64,000 nt of DNA, from NCBI RefSeq assembly GCF_004522235.1, contig NZ_SDLT01000018.1:62001-126000 (forward strand). The letters run 5' to 3'. The stretch's first letter is position 1, and each line of letters opens with the position of its first letter. Made by a program: the position numbers and the translations under genes. The notes below the pieces were generated by a model. It was not told the origin of the DNA and made no database searches. It worked only from the letters and a program-made list of their open reading frames with translations. This DNA is from Amycolatopsis nivea (GTDB taxonomy: Bacteria; Actinomycetota; Actinomycetes; Mycobacteriales; Pseudonocardiaceae). Shown piece by piece: positions 41,720 through 52,337 of the stretch.

Positions 41720-42262
41720 TCAGTAGACAGTCGTCGTGACCCGCGTGCCCGCGGCGCGGACTCCGTTGGCCCACAACTGCTGCACCTTCGCCGACTCCTG
41801 CGCGTCCGGCTTCGCGTTGGTGCACGACGTGCCCGGACCGTGCCCCGACATCAGTTCCGTGCACGGCCCTTCGTAGTGGTCCGGCAGCCCGAGGTTGTGC
41901 CCGAGTTCGTGCGCGGCGATGCGGGTCGGGTCGTAGCCCTCCGCGACCTGGCTCGTGTCCAGGTAGACGTCGCCGTTGCCGTGTCCGTCGGTCTGCGTGT
42001 ACGAGCCGCCGCTGTGCACCTCGTGGATGGTGATCGTCGCCTTGCCCTCGTCCTTGACCAGTTGCACGTCGGTGACCGCGGCGTTCCAGTTCGCCGCGCC
42101 CTGGTCGATCTGCGCGAGGTAGTCCGGCGCGCCTGCCGAGCTGTAGTAGACGGTGGTCGCCGCGGCGGCGGACGCGGCGGGTGCGGTCGCCAGGCCGAAG
42201 CCGAGCGGCACGGCGGCGACCGTGGCCAGTGCGGCGATCCGCCGGAACCCTCGTGCGTGCAT
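41720..42262 (-). CDS. Snapalysin-family zinc metalloprotease
   Basis: A 180-aa secreted protease of peptidase family M7. The signal peptide is MHARGFRRIAALATVAAVPLG through ATAPAASA. The zinc site is AAHELGHNLGLPDHYEGPC with His118, Glu119, His122 and Asp128, the HExxHxxGxxD form of snapalysin, followed by TELMSGHGPGTSC. ATG 42262 has GGAGG five bases upstream. It has almost no propeptide. It is probably a small extracellular milk-protein-type protease. Confidence 0.92.
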   Translation of the reverse strand: MHARGFRRIAALATVAAVPLGFGLATAPAASAAAATTVYYSSAGAPDYLAQIDQGAANWNAAVTDVQLVKDEGKATITIHEVHSGGSYTQTDGHGNGDVYLDTSQVAEGYDPTRIAAHELGHNLGLPDHYEGPCTELMSGHGPGTSCTNAKPDAQESAKVQQLWANGVRAAGTRVTTTVY

Positions 42263-42435
42263 CGTGTCCTCCGTACTCATCGGGGAAAGCAAGCAACCCT
42301 TTGTCCGCTCGATGACGTTAGAAGTTCACCACCGGGGCCGACTACGTCCGAAAGTAGGGCGCTCCCCCGCGAGAGGGAGGCCCGTCCCGCCCCGGCTGGA
42401 TCCGCACGCGCCGCCGTGCTGGTGTGCTCTTCGGC

Positions 42436-44355
42436 ATGCAAACGCTGCTGCTCGGCCTGGTGGCCTACGTCGTCGTGCTGTGGCCGCTCGTCGCCGCGGC
42501 CCGCAAAGTGCTCGGGGTGCGCGTCGGTCTCGTCCGCGCGCTCGGCGCCGCGCTGGCCGGCTGGCTCGTCGCGGGCACTGCCGTCCGACTGTTCCCGATC
42601 GCCGTGCTCACCAACGCCGGGGTCGCGATCGGACTGCTGATCCCGTTGGCGGGCAGCGCGCTCGCGGTGACCCTGCTGGTCCTGTTCGTCGCCGAACTCG
42701 CGGTTCCGTCCGGCGGATCGGGACTGTTCGCCCGGATGCGCTCGCTGCGATCCCGCGCGTCCCGCGCCCGTCGTTACTCGCGGATCATGCGCATCGCCAT
42801 CCGCCACGGCCTCGGCTCGTTCCTCACCGGCCGCCGCACCGCGGGACCTGACGGCTCGGCGAAACTCGCGCGATCGCTGCGGCTGGCATTGGAAGAAGCG
42901 GGCGTGACGTTCGTAAAGCTCGGCCAACTGCTCTCGACCCGCGCCGATCTCCTGCCGCCGGTGTACATCCGCGAACTCAGCAAGCTGCACGATCAGGTCC
43001 CGCCCGCGCCCGAAGACGAGGTGCGCGCTTTGCTGCGGGAGGAAATCGACGTCACCGCCTTCGCCCACATCGACGACGAACCCCTTGCCGCAGCGTCGAT
43101 CGCGCAGGTTTACGGCGCCCGGCTGCGGTCCGGCGCCGAGGTCGTCGTGAAAGTGCAGCGGCCCGGGATCCGCGAGCAGGTGGAACGCGACATCGACATC
43201 GTCCGCCGCCTAGCCGCCGTGCTGTACGAACGCGCCGGCTGGGCACGTTCGCTCGGTGTCCGGGAACTGGCCGACGGCTTCGCCGAATCCCTTGAGGACG
43301 AACTCGATTTCCGCACCGAAGCCGCGAACATCGAAGCCATCGCCGCACATCCGGTCCCCGGCGTCACGCTTCCGACTGTCCACAAAGCACTGTCCACAGA
43401 GCGCGTTCTGGTGATGCGACGACTGGACGGCAAACCGCTCGCCACAGGTTCCGCGCACTCCCGCGAAGAACTCGCCCGCACTTTCCTGCGCGGCCTGCTA
43501 GACCAGGTACTGCTCGGCGGGGTGTTCCACGCGGATCCCCACCCGGGCAACGTTTTGCTGCTCGAAGACGGCACCCTCGGCCTGCTCGACTTCGGCTCCG
43601 TCGGCCGCCTAGACACCGGCCTGCGCGCCGGCCTGCAAGCCCTGCTGCCCGCCATCGACCGCGGCGACCCAGCCGGCGTCCGCGACGGTTTGCTGGAAAT
43701 CGTCAACCGCCCGGACGATCTCGACGAACAACGCCTGGAACGCGCCCTCGGCGCCCTGCTGGCCCGACACTTCGGCCCCGGCCGGACGCCCGGTCTCGAC
43801 CTGTTCACCGGCCTGTTCCGCGTCATAGCCGACTTCCGCCTCGCCGTCCCGCCGCCGATCGCCGCGGTGTTCCGCGCGTTGGCGACGATGGAAGGCACCC
43901 TCGCGACGCTAGCCCCGGACTTCGACCTGGTCGCCGAATCCCGCGCATTCGCCACCGAACGCATCGGCCTGCGCCCGGACACCTTGCGCCGCACCGTCAC
44001 CGACGAATTCACCGCCTTGCTGCCAGTGCTGCGCCGCCTCCCCCGCCGCGTCGACCGAATCGGCGCGGCACTGGAGGAAGGCAGACTGTCGGTGAACATG
44101 CGCCTGTTCTCCGACGAACGCGACCGCGACCTGGTGACCGGCCTGGTGCACGAGGTACTGCTGGCCCTGGTCGGCATCGCAACCGGACTTATGGCCGTAC
44201 TACTGCTGTCCAGCTCGAGTGGCCCGCAGTTGGTGCCCGGACTGACGCTCAACCACGTGTTCGGCTACAACCTGCTGATGATCAGCGCACTGGCAGGACT
44301 GCGACTGCTTTTCGTCGTCTTCCGACGCTCCGGACGACGGCCCCGAACCCGCTGA
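42436..44355 (+). CDS. ABC1/UbiB-family kinase-like membrane protein
   Basis: A 639-aa atypical kinase. The N-terminus has three hydrophobic helices (LLLGLVAYVVVLWPLVAAA and following) and the C-terminus two more. Kinase motifs are FVKLGQLLSTRADLLPP (KxGQ), DEPLAAASIAQVY (A-rich loop), VVVKVQRPGI (VAIK-like Lys), EDELDFRTEAANIEA (ExD), HADPHPGNVLLLEDG (catalytic loop) and LLDFGSVGRL (DFG). In other organisms such proteins support quinone or lipid metabolism. GTG 42424 is an alternative start 12 bases upstream. Confidence 0.87.
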   Translation: MQTLLLGLVAYVVVLWPLVAAARKVLGVRVGLVRALGAALAGWLVAGTAVRLFPIAVLTNAGVAIGLLIPLAGSALAVTLLVLFVAELAVPSGGSGLFARMRSLRSRASRARRYSRIMRIAIRHGLGSFLTGRRTAGPDGSAKLARSLRLALEEAGVTFVKLGQLLSTRADLLPPVYIRELSKLHDQVPPAPEDEVRALLREEIDVTAFAHIDDEPLAAASIAQVYGARLRSGAEVVVKVQRPGIREQVERDIDIVRRLAAVLYERAGWARSLGVRELADGFAESLEDELDFRTEAANIEAIAAHPVPGVTLPTVHKALSTERVLVMRRLDGKPLATGSAHSREELARTFLRGLLDQVLLGGVFHADPHPGNVLLLEDGTLGLLDFGSVGRLDTGLRAGLQALLPAIDRGDPAGVRDGLLEIVNRPDDLDEQRLERALGALLARHFGPGRTPGLDLFTGLFRVIADFRLAVPPPIAAVFRALATMEGTLATLAPDFDLVAESRAFATERIGLRPDTLRRTVTDEFTALLPVLRRLPRRVDRIGAALEEGRLSVNMRLFSDERDRDLVTGLVHEVLLALVGIATGLMAVLLLSSSSGPQLVPGLTLNHVFGYNLLMISALAGLRLLFVVFRRSGRRPRTR

Positions 44356-44385
44356 CCCTCGCCCCAACCCTGCTCGGCGAAGTAC

Positions 44386-44432
44386 GTGAGGGCCACCCTG
44401 AGGAACTCTGATTCCGTCAGGGTTCCCCTCAC
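44386..44432. repeat. 47-bp hairpin repeat, copy in second composite island
   Basis: The core gtgagggccaccctgagg...tcagggttcccctcac is 47 bp and most like the copy at 4838. It begins the second composite island. Confidence 0.75.
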
Positions 44433-44450
44433 GACCGCACTCCGGTAGCG

Positions 44451-44533
44451 CCCCAATGCGGCATTGGGTGCGTCAGACGCACCGAACGCCACATTGGGTG
44501 CGTCCCACGCACCCAATGCCACATTGGGGCGCT
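44451..44533. repeat. 83-bp CCAATG/CATTGG palindrome array, copy 3
   Basis: Exactly 83 bp, like the copies at 4983 and 18755, starting ccccaatgcggcattggg and ending ggggcgct. It lies between the 47-bp hairpin and the long hairpin, as in the first island. Confidence 0.85.
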
Positions 44534-44617
44534 ATCCCACCCACCAACCGCAGCCGGTGCACCCAACGAGCGAGGCACCCAGCCCCTCCCCCGCACCCCG
44601 ATACGAAGCTCTCCTGC

Positions 44618-44672
44618 GGTTCGGGGGTGCTTGTCAAGGCATCTTTCCCGCCTTGACAAGCACCCCCGAACC
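44618..44672. repeat. Long hairpin module (23-bp perfect stem), copy 2
   Basis: The left arm 44618-44640 and right arm 44650-44672 are perfect complements with the same atctttccc loop as copy 1. Compared with copy 1, base 5157 T is C at 44622 and its partner 5203 A is G at 44668, a compensatory change that keeps the pair. Homology extends outside to about 44741. Confidence 0.85.
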
Positions 44673-44741
44673 GTCAGCACAATCAAGCTTCGGGGTGCCC
44701 CACGCAACCACCGTGCGCGATGTCGCCCCCAGGCGACGAGC

Positions 44742-45027
44742 CGCCCGAAACCGCGACACCCTCACCACCGCGGCAAGTCACGCCAAGCATCACCCGGCCC
44801 AGCAGAGTGAAATACCCCTGCGCAACGGCATACGCGCCAGCCCCGCCGAAAACCGGCGAAGCACGCAGAAAACCAGCCACGGGGGCCAGAAACCCGTCGA
44901 TCACCGAGCGAGGATCAACCGGACCCGCGAATCCGTCACGCAGCCCAGAACCGCGCAGACGACCAACGCCCCTCTATCCACAACGGACCCACAACCACCC
45001 ACCCCCGTATAGGCCGTTATACAACCC
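44742..45027. other. Non-coding interval after the second repeat island
   Basis: About 290 bases with no convincing gene on either strand. Short open frames such as 44683-44904 on the minus strand have no homology that I recognise, lack normal third-position GC bias and overlap the repeat. The stretch near 45010 (gtataggccgttatac) is palindromic. Confidence 0.5.
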
Positions 45028-45453
45028 CTACTCCCGAAGGATCGAATTAAGCGGCCGCCCAACATCCCCATAAACAGGCATCAACCCAGGACTAACCGTG
45101 AACGCGACCGTCCCGGCCAGCGCCACCACCACCGTCAGCCCGCCCAGCAGCGCGCCTTTGCGGGCCAGGTCGCCGCCGTAGCGCAGTCCTCCCCCGAGCC
45201 GCCCCAGGACCACCGCCAGCACCCCGGCCAGCAGCGCCAGGAACCACAACGCACCGAGCACCAGGACGAACACCTCGGCCACGAGCGGATACACCCCGGC
45301 GGTCAGCATCCGGGGCCGGACCAGCAGCCAGGCCAGCCAGGTGAGCACCGCGAGCGAGAAACTCACCGCGGCCACGGACACCGCTCCCACGGCCAGGCCG
45401 CGGCTGGGTCTTTCCTCGGAAGAACGCACGGATTCGGAGTCGGGTTCGGTCAT
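45028..45453 (-). CDS. Small membrane protein of unknown function
   Basis: A 141-aa protein with three to four hydrophobic helices: VSVAAVSFSLAVLTWLAWLLV, VAEVFVLVLGALWFLALLAGVLAVVLG and ALLGGLTVVVALAGTVAFTV. The N-terminal 20 residues are charged and cytoplasmic. The motif LGRLGGGLRYGGDLARKGALLG between helices is common in DUF4190-like actinobacterial proteins. No function can be assigned. Confidence 0.7.
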   Translation of the reverse strand: MTEPDSESVRSSEERPSRGLAVGAVSVAAVSFSLAVLTWLAWLLVRPRMLTAGVYPLVAEVFVLVLGALWFLALLAGVLAVVLGRLGGGLRYGGDLARKGALLGGLTVVVALAGTVAFTVSPGLMPVYGDVGRPLNSILRE

Positions 45454-45536
45454 TGACCAGTAATAGCACCCGCCCCCGACAGAATCCGGCGTTCCGCCCG
45501 GCAGCGCCCGAAAGCACCAGCCCGGATACGCCGAAA

Positions 45537-45562
45537 GCCGCCCCCGGCGAACCGGGAGCGGC
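45537..45562 (-). terminator. suf operon terminator
   Basis: gccgcccccgg (45537-45547) pairs with ccgggagcggc (45552-45562) with one mismatch, around a cgaa loop. It lies 17 bases past the sufT stop on the minus strand and is followed there by ttt. Confidence 0.65.
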
Positions 45563-45579
45563 CTTCTCGAAGCACAACG

Positions 45580-45974
45580 TCAGACAGTGAAACCGAGCGC
45601 CCGCAACTGCTCGCGGCCGTCGTCGGTGATCTTCTCCGGGCCCCACGGCGGCATCCAGACCCAGTTGATCCGGAAGTCGTTCACGAGACCGCCGGACGTC
45701 AGCGCGGCCGACGTCTGGTCCTCGATCACGTCGGTGAGCGGGCACGCCGCGGACGTGAGCGTCATGTCGATCGTCGCGGTGTTGTCGGTCTCGACCCGGA
45801 TGTCGTAGACCAGGCCGAGGTCCACGACGTTGATGCCGAGTTCCGGGTCGACGACGTCGCGCATCGCTTCCTCGACGTCCTCGATCTTGGCGATGTCGGC
45901 GGGGACGGCGGCGGACTGCTCGGGCAGGTCCGCGGCGGTGCGCCCCTCGCGCGGGTCGGTGGCCGTCTCTTCGC

Positions 45975-45978
<4 letters not shown>
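45580..45978 (-). CDS. sufT: Metal-sulfur cluster assembly factor (SufT-like, DUF59/MIP18)
   Basis: A 132-aa protein with a disordered acidic N-terminus and a DUF59 (MIP18) domain: EEAMRDVVDPELGINVVDLGLVYDI, then DMTLTSAACPLTDVIEDQTSAAL and VWMPPWGPEKITDDGREQL. The CPLTD cysteine is the conserved one. It assists maturation of Fe-S proteins downstream of SUF. ATG 45978 overlaps the sufU stop as ATGA. It is the last gene of the operon. Confidence 0.93.
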
Positions 45979-48568
<2,590 letters not shown>

Positions 48569-48590
48569 CTAAAGTCTGCGGTGGAGGGCG

Positions 48591-49763
48591 TCAGGCGCCG
48601 ACGGCTTCGAGTTCGGCCTCGATCGCGGCTTCGAGGCGCTCGCGCACCTCGGGGACGTCGATCTTCACCAGGATTTCGTGGAAGAACCCGCGCACGACCA
48701 GGCGGCGGGCGGCTTCTTCGGCGATTCCGCGCGACTGCAGGTAGAACAACTGCTCGTCGTCGAACCTTCCCGTCGCGCTCGCGTGGCCGGCGCCTTCGAT
48801 TTCGCCGGTCTCGATTTCCAGGTTCGGCACCGAGTCCGCGCGCGCCCCGGGCGTGAGCACCAGGTTGCGGTTGAACTCGTAGGAGTCGGTGGACTCGGCC
48901 GCGGCCCGGATCAGCACGTCGCCGATCCACACCGCGTGCGCGCCCTCGCCCTGCAGCGCGCCCTTGTAGCCGACCCGCGACTTGCAGTTGGGCACCGCGT
49001 GGTCGACGAAGAGCCGGTGCTCCTGGTGCTGGCCGCCGTCGGCGAAGTAGACGCCGAGCATGTCGACGTCGCCGCCCTTGTCGGTGAAGGTCGCGGTCGG
49101 CGAGATGCGGACCAGGTCTCCGCCCAGGGTGATCACGGTGTGCCGCAGCGCGGCGTCGCGGCCCAGCTTGAGGTGCTGCTCGGAGACGTGCACCGCGTCG
49201 TCGGCCCAGTCCTGGACGCTGACCACGGTGACCTTGGCGCCGTCGCCGATGACGAACTCGACGTTGTCGGCGTAGGTGCCGGACCCGACGTGGTCGAGCA
49301 CGATCACGGCTTCGGCGAACGCCTCGGCGCGGACCTGCAGGTGCCCGTAGGCGACCTGGCCCTCGCCCGGGCCGTGGATGCGCAGCACCGACGGCGTCGA
49401 CGCCTTCGTCTCCTTCGGCACCGTCACGACGGTGGCCTTGGCGAAGGAGGAGTACGCCTGCGCGGCGATGCGGTCGCTCGGCACGCCCGCCTGGCCGAGC
49501 CGCGAGTCGTCGCGGCCGACGGTCTCGATCTTCAGCTCGGGCGCGGCCTCGGTCTCCAGCGTGATCTCGCCGGAGGCGACGGCGGAACCGTCGTGCAGGC
49601 CGCGCAGGCGCTTCATCGGCGTGAAGCGCCAGTTTTCCTCACGCCCGCCGGGGACCTCGAAGGCCTCGACGTCGTAGGAGGTGAAGCGCTCCGCGCGGGA
49701 GGCCGCCGGAACGACGACCCCCTCGCGGACCGCTTCGGAAACGTTGTTCTCTGCCACGGACAT
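48591..49763 (-). CDS. sufD: SufD Fe-S assembly protein
   Basis: A 390-aa beta-helix scaffold partner of SufB. The C-terminal region [36 protein letters not shown], with its conserved Glu-Gly-x-Gly-His, and the final [23 protein letters not shown] are typical. ATG 49763 is immediately next to the sufB stop. Confidence 0.94.
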   Translation of the reverse strand: MSVAENNVSEAVREGVVVPAASRAERFTSYDVEAFEVPGGREENWRFTPMKRLRGLHDGSAVASGEITLETEAAPELKIETVGRDDSRLGQAGVPSDRIAAQAYSSFAKATVVTVPKETKASTPSVLRIHGPGEGQVAYGHLQVRAEAFAEAVIVLDHVGSGTYADNVEFVIGDGAKVTVVSVQDWADDAVHVSEQHLKLGRDAALRHTVITLGGDLVRISPTATFTDKGGDVDMLGVYFADGGQHQEHRLFVDHAVPNCKSRVGYKGALQGEGAHAVWIGDVLIRAAAESTDSYEFNRNLVLTPGARADSVPNLEIETGEIEGAGHASATGRFDDEQLFYLQSRGIAEEAARRLVVRGFFHEILVKIDVPEVRERLEAAIEAELEAVGA

Positions 49764-51212
49764 TTAGCCGACGGACCCTTCCATCTGCAGCTCGATCAGG
49801 CGGTTCAGCTCGAGCGCGTATTCCATCGGCAGCTCGCGCGCGATGGGCTCGACGAACCCGCGCACGATCATCGCCATCGCCTCGGCCTCGTCGAGGCCGC
49901 GCGACATCAGGTAGAACAGCTGCTCTTCGCTGACCTTGGACACGGTGGCCTCGTGGCCCATGGACACCTCGTCGTTGCGGATGTCCACGTACGGGTACGT
50001 GTCCGACCGCGAGATCGTGTCCACCAGCAGGGCGTCGCAGACCACGCTGGAGCGCGAGTGGTGCGCCCGCTTCGCGACCTTGACCAGGCCGCGGTAGGAG
50101 GTCCGGCCGCCGCCGCGCGCGACCGACTTCGACACGATGGTCGAGGACGTGTGCGGCGCGAGGTGCTCCATCTTGGCCCCGGCGTCCTGGTGCTGGCCCT
50201 CGCCCGCGAACGCGACCGAGAGGACCTCGCCCTTGGCGTGCTCGCCCATGAGGAAGACCGACGGGTACTTCATGGTCACCTTGGAGCCGATGTTGCCGTC
50301 GACCCACTCCATGGTCGCGCCCTCTTCGCACTTGGCGCGCTTGGTGACCAGGTTGTAGACGTTGTTCGACCAGTTCTGGATCGTCGTGTAGCGGCAGCGG
50401 GCGCCCTTCTTCACGATGATCTCGACGACCGCGGAGTGCAGCGAGTCCGACTGGTAGATCGGCGCGGTGCAGCCCTCGACGTAGTGGACGTAGGCGTCCT
50501 CGTCGACGATGATCAGCGTCCGCTCGAACTGGCCCATGTTCTCGGTGTTGATCCGGAAGTAGGCCTGCAGCGGGATCTCGACGTGCACGCCCTTCGGCAC
50601 GTAGATGAACGAGCCGCCGGACCACACCGCCGTGTTCAGCGCGGAGAACTTGTTGTCGCCCGCCGGGATCACGGAGCCGAAGTACTCCTGGAAGATCTCC
50701 GGGTGCTCGCGGAGCGCGGAGTCGGTGTCCAGGAACAGGACGCCCTGCTCCTCCAGGTCCTCGCGGATCTGGTGGTAGACGACCTCGGACTCGTACTGCG
50801 CGGCGACGCCGGCCACGAGGCGCTGCTTCTCCGCCTCGGGGATGCCCAGCTTGTCGTAGGTGTTCTTGATGTCCTCGGGCAGGTCTTCCCAGCTGGCCGC
50901 CTGCTTCTCGGTGGACCGCACGAAGTACTTGATGTTGTCGAAGTCGATCCCCGAGAGGTCGGCGCCCCAGTTCGGCATCGGCTTGAGGTCGAACAGCTTG
51001 AGCGCCTTCAATCGGGCGTCGCGCATCCACTCGGGCTCGGACTTCTTCGCGGAGATGTCGCGGACGACATCCTCGTTCAGGCCGCGGCGGGCGCTGGCGC
51101 CAGCCTCGTCGGAGTCCGCCCAGCCGAAGGCGTAGTTGCCAAGGGACGCGATGGTCTCTTCCTGGCTCAACGGCTCGGTGGTGGGAGTGCGCTGCTCGGC
51201 AGCGGCAGTCAT
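49764..51212 (-). CDS. sufB: SufB Fe-S assembly scaffold
   Basis: A 482-aa scaffold on which clusters are built. Motifs are [77 protein letters not shown] and [27 protein letters not shown]. No intein is present; the mycobacterial SufB intein is absent. ATG 51212 overlaps the sufR stop as ATGA. Confidence 0.96.
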   Translation of the reverse strand: MTAAAEQRTPTTEPLSQEETIASLGNYAFGWADSDEAGASARRGLNEDVVRDISAKKSEPEWMRDARLKALKLFDLKPMPNWGADLSGIDFDNIKYFVRSTEKQAASWEDLPEDIKNTYDKLGIPEAEKQRLVAGVAAQYESEVVYHQIREDLEEQGVLFLDTDSALREHPEIFQEYFGSVIPAGDNKFSALNTAVWSGGSFIYVPKGVHVEIPLQAYFRINTENMGQFERTLIIVDEDAYVHYVEGCTAPIYQSDSLHSAVVEIIVKKGARCRYTTIQNWSNNVYNLVTKRAKCEEGATMEWVDGNIGSKVTMKYPSVFLMGEHAKGEVLSVAFAGEGQHQDAGAKMEHLAPHTSSTIVSKSVARGGGRTSYRGLVKVAKRAHHSRSSVVCDALLVDTISRSDTYPYVDIRNDEVSMGHEATVSKVSEEQLFYLMSRGLDEAEAMAMIVRGFVEPIARELPMEYALELNRLIELQMEGSVG

Positions 51213-52060
51213 GCGGGTTTCCCTCCATTCGGGATCCGTGGTGCGTGCCCTTCGGGCGGCGGGGCCGCTGGTCCGGGCGTCGTGCGGTCCGGCTCGGGAT
51301 GGGCCGGGATACCCGCCGGTCCGGCGGGTACGTGTGTGGTGCACGCGTTGTCTCCGCGCGCGATGGTCGCCAGCCGCTGGACGTGGGTGCCCAGCAGCTT
51401 CGCGAACGCTTCCGTCTCGGCCTCGCACAGCTGCGGGAATTCCGCGGCGACGTGCGCGACCGGGCAGTGGTGCTGGCACAGCTGCGCGCCGACGTTCGCG
51501 GCGGGGGCGCCCGCCCCGACCTGACGGGTCGAGGCAGCGTAGCCCTCCCTGCTCAGCGCGGTGGCGAGGGCCTCGGCGCGCTCGACCGGATCAGCCGATC
51601 CGGTGATCGCCTGCCGGTGCGGCCCGACGAGCCCCTCGACCCGGCGCTCGGCGAACGCGCGCACCGCGTCCGGGCCGGCGTGCTCGGCGAGGAAGCGGAT
51701 GGCCGAGACCGCGAGGTCGTCGTAGGCGTGCCCGAACCGGGCGCGGCCCGCTTCGGTGAGCAGGAACAGCTTGGCCGGGCGGCCGCGTCCGCGCGGGCCC
51801 TTGCGGGGGGCGTCGCGGGTCTCGGCCTCGCCGTCGGCCTGCAGCGCGTCGAGGTGCCGCCGGATCGCGGTCGGGCTGATCCCGAGCTGCTCGGCGACCA
51901 CCACGGCGGTCATCGGGCCCTGCTCCAGCAGCAGCCGGGCGACCTCGTGCCGGGTGCGCCCCTCGGCCACGTTCGCGGCGCTGACCTGCACGGGAACGCC
52001 GACAGCCGCGGTGCGCGGCTGCTCGCCGCGCCCCTCGCCGGTGGTCCCGTTCTTTTTCAC
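51209..52060 (-). CDS. sufR: SufR-like Fe-S cluster-sensing transcriptional regulator
   Basis: A 283-aa winged-helix regulator of the suf operon. The HTH is [27 protein letters not shown] (residues 51-77). Four cysteines at 195, 199, 212 and 240 (CQHHC, QLCEAE, DNAC) can hold a Fe-S cluster, as in mycobacterial and cyanobacterial SufR. The GTG start at 52060 has no Shine-Dalgarno sequence, and a TGTG/ACAC dyad occupies the bases just before it. It is first in the operon and translationally coupled to sufB. Confidence 0.9.
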   Translation of the reverse strand: MKKNGTTGEGRGEQPRTAAVGVPVQVSAANVAEGRTRHEVARLLLEQGPMTAVVVAEQLGISPTAIRRHLDALQADGEAETRDAPRKGPRGRGRPAKLFLLTEAGRARFGHAYDDLAVSAIRFLAEHAGPDAVRAFAERRVEGLVGPHRQAITGSADPVERAEALATALSREGYAASTRQVGAGAPAANVGAQLCQHHCPVAHVAAEFPQLCEAETEAFAKLLGTHVQRLATIARGDNACTTHVPAGPAGIPAHPEPDRTTPGPAAPPPEGHAPRIPNGGKPA

Positions 52061-52061
52061 A

Positions 52062-52073
52062 ACACAAGTGTGT
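52062..52073. promoter_or_regulatory. Candidate SufR operator
   Basis: The dyad acacaagtgtgt lies two bases before the sufR start codon. ACAC/TGTG half-sites are the known SufR type in mycobacteria (as I recall). A repressor bound here would block a transcript starting at or near the GTG. Confidence 0.45.
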
Positions 52074-52324
52074 CTTATTTCCGGCCGCCGGGCAAAGGCA
52101 GGGTGTCGCCCAGTGACCCGACTCACGCGGAACGAGCCTCGCCCCGCACCCGGCACCACCTTCCCGCCGGGCTCCCCGCGCCGACCGGACTCGATCCTCC
52201 CCTCCGCCCGAACCAGACCGATCCGCCCCTCCGCACCGCCCGCCAAACCCACTCGCGACCCGCCGCCCCGCACCCGCCCGCAGCCTTCCGGCCGGACTCG
52301 CCACGCCGCCCGGACCGGACTCGA

Positions 52325-52330
52325 TACGCT
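52325..52330 (+). promoter_or_regulatory. Candidate -10 element, probably leaderless start of mptB
   Basis: tacgct sits seven bases before the GTG at 52338. No ribosome-binding site is visible between. No clear -35 was found. Confidence 0.35.
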
Positions 52331-52337
52331 TCCGGGC

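Larger units (their letters stand above)
41531..41746. repeat. 119-bp tandem duplication at a convergent gene junction
   Basis: 41531-41627 and 41650-41746 are highly similar at a constant offset of 119. Both start tgcctgttctt, pass gccgaatgag or its variant, then gagcgcgcaggccgggtccg, and end ctcagtagacagtcg. The unit contains the methyltransferase 3' end, the hairpin and the snapalysin 3' end; copy 1 retains a decayed relic of the last snapalysin codons (VTSTVY plus stop on the minus strand). Confidence 0.85.

Noticed and set aside
41601-42296. Minus-strand 231-aa frame
   Set aside because: It overlaps the snapalysin in a different frame and passes through the duplicated junction; only the snapalysin frame has a signal peptide and the HExxH site.
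44683-44904. 73-aa minus-strand open frame
   Set aside because: No recognizable domain, overlaps the repeat island and lacks normal codon bias.
44464-45012. 182-aa frame with repeated GASDAPNATLG
   Set aside because: It is translated palindromic repeat (the 83-bp array and the long hairpin), readable on both strands and without a ribosome site.
49764-51212. Intein in SufB
   Set aside because: The reading frame is the length of a mature SufB and shows no intein splicing motifs.
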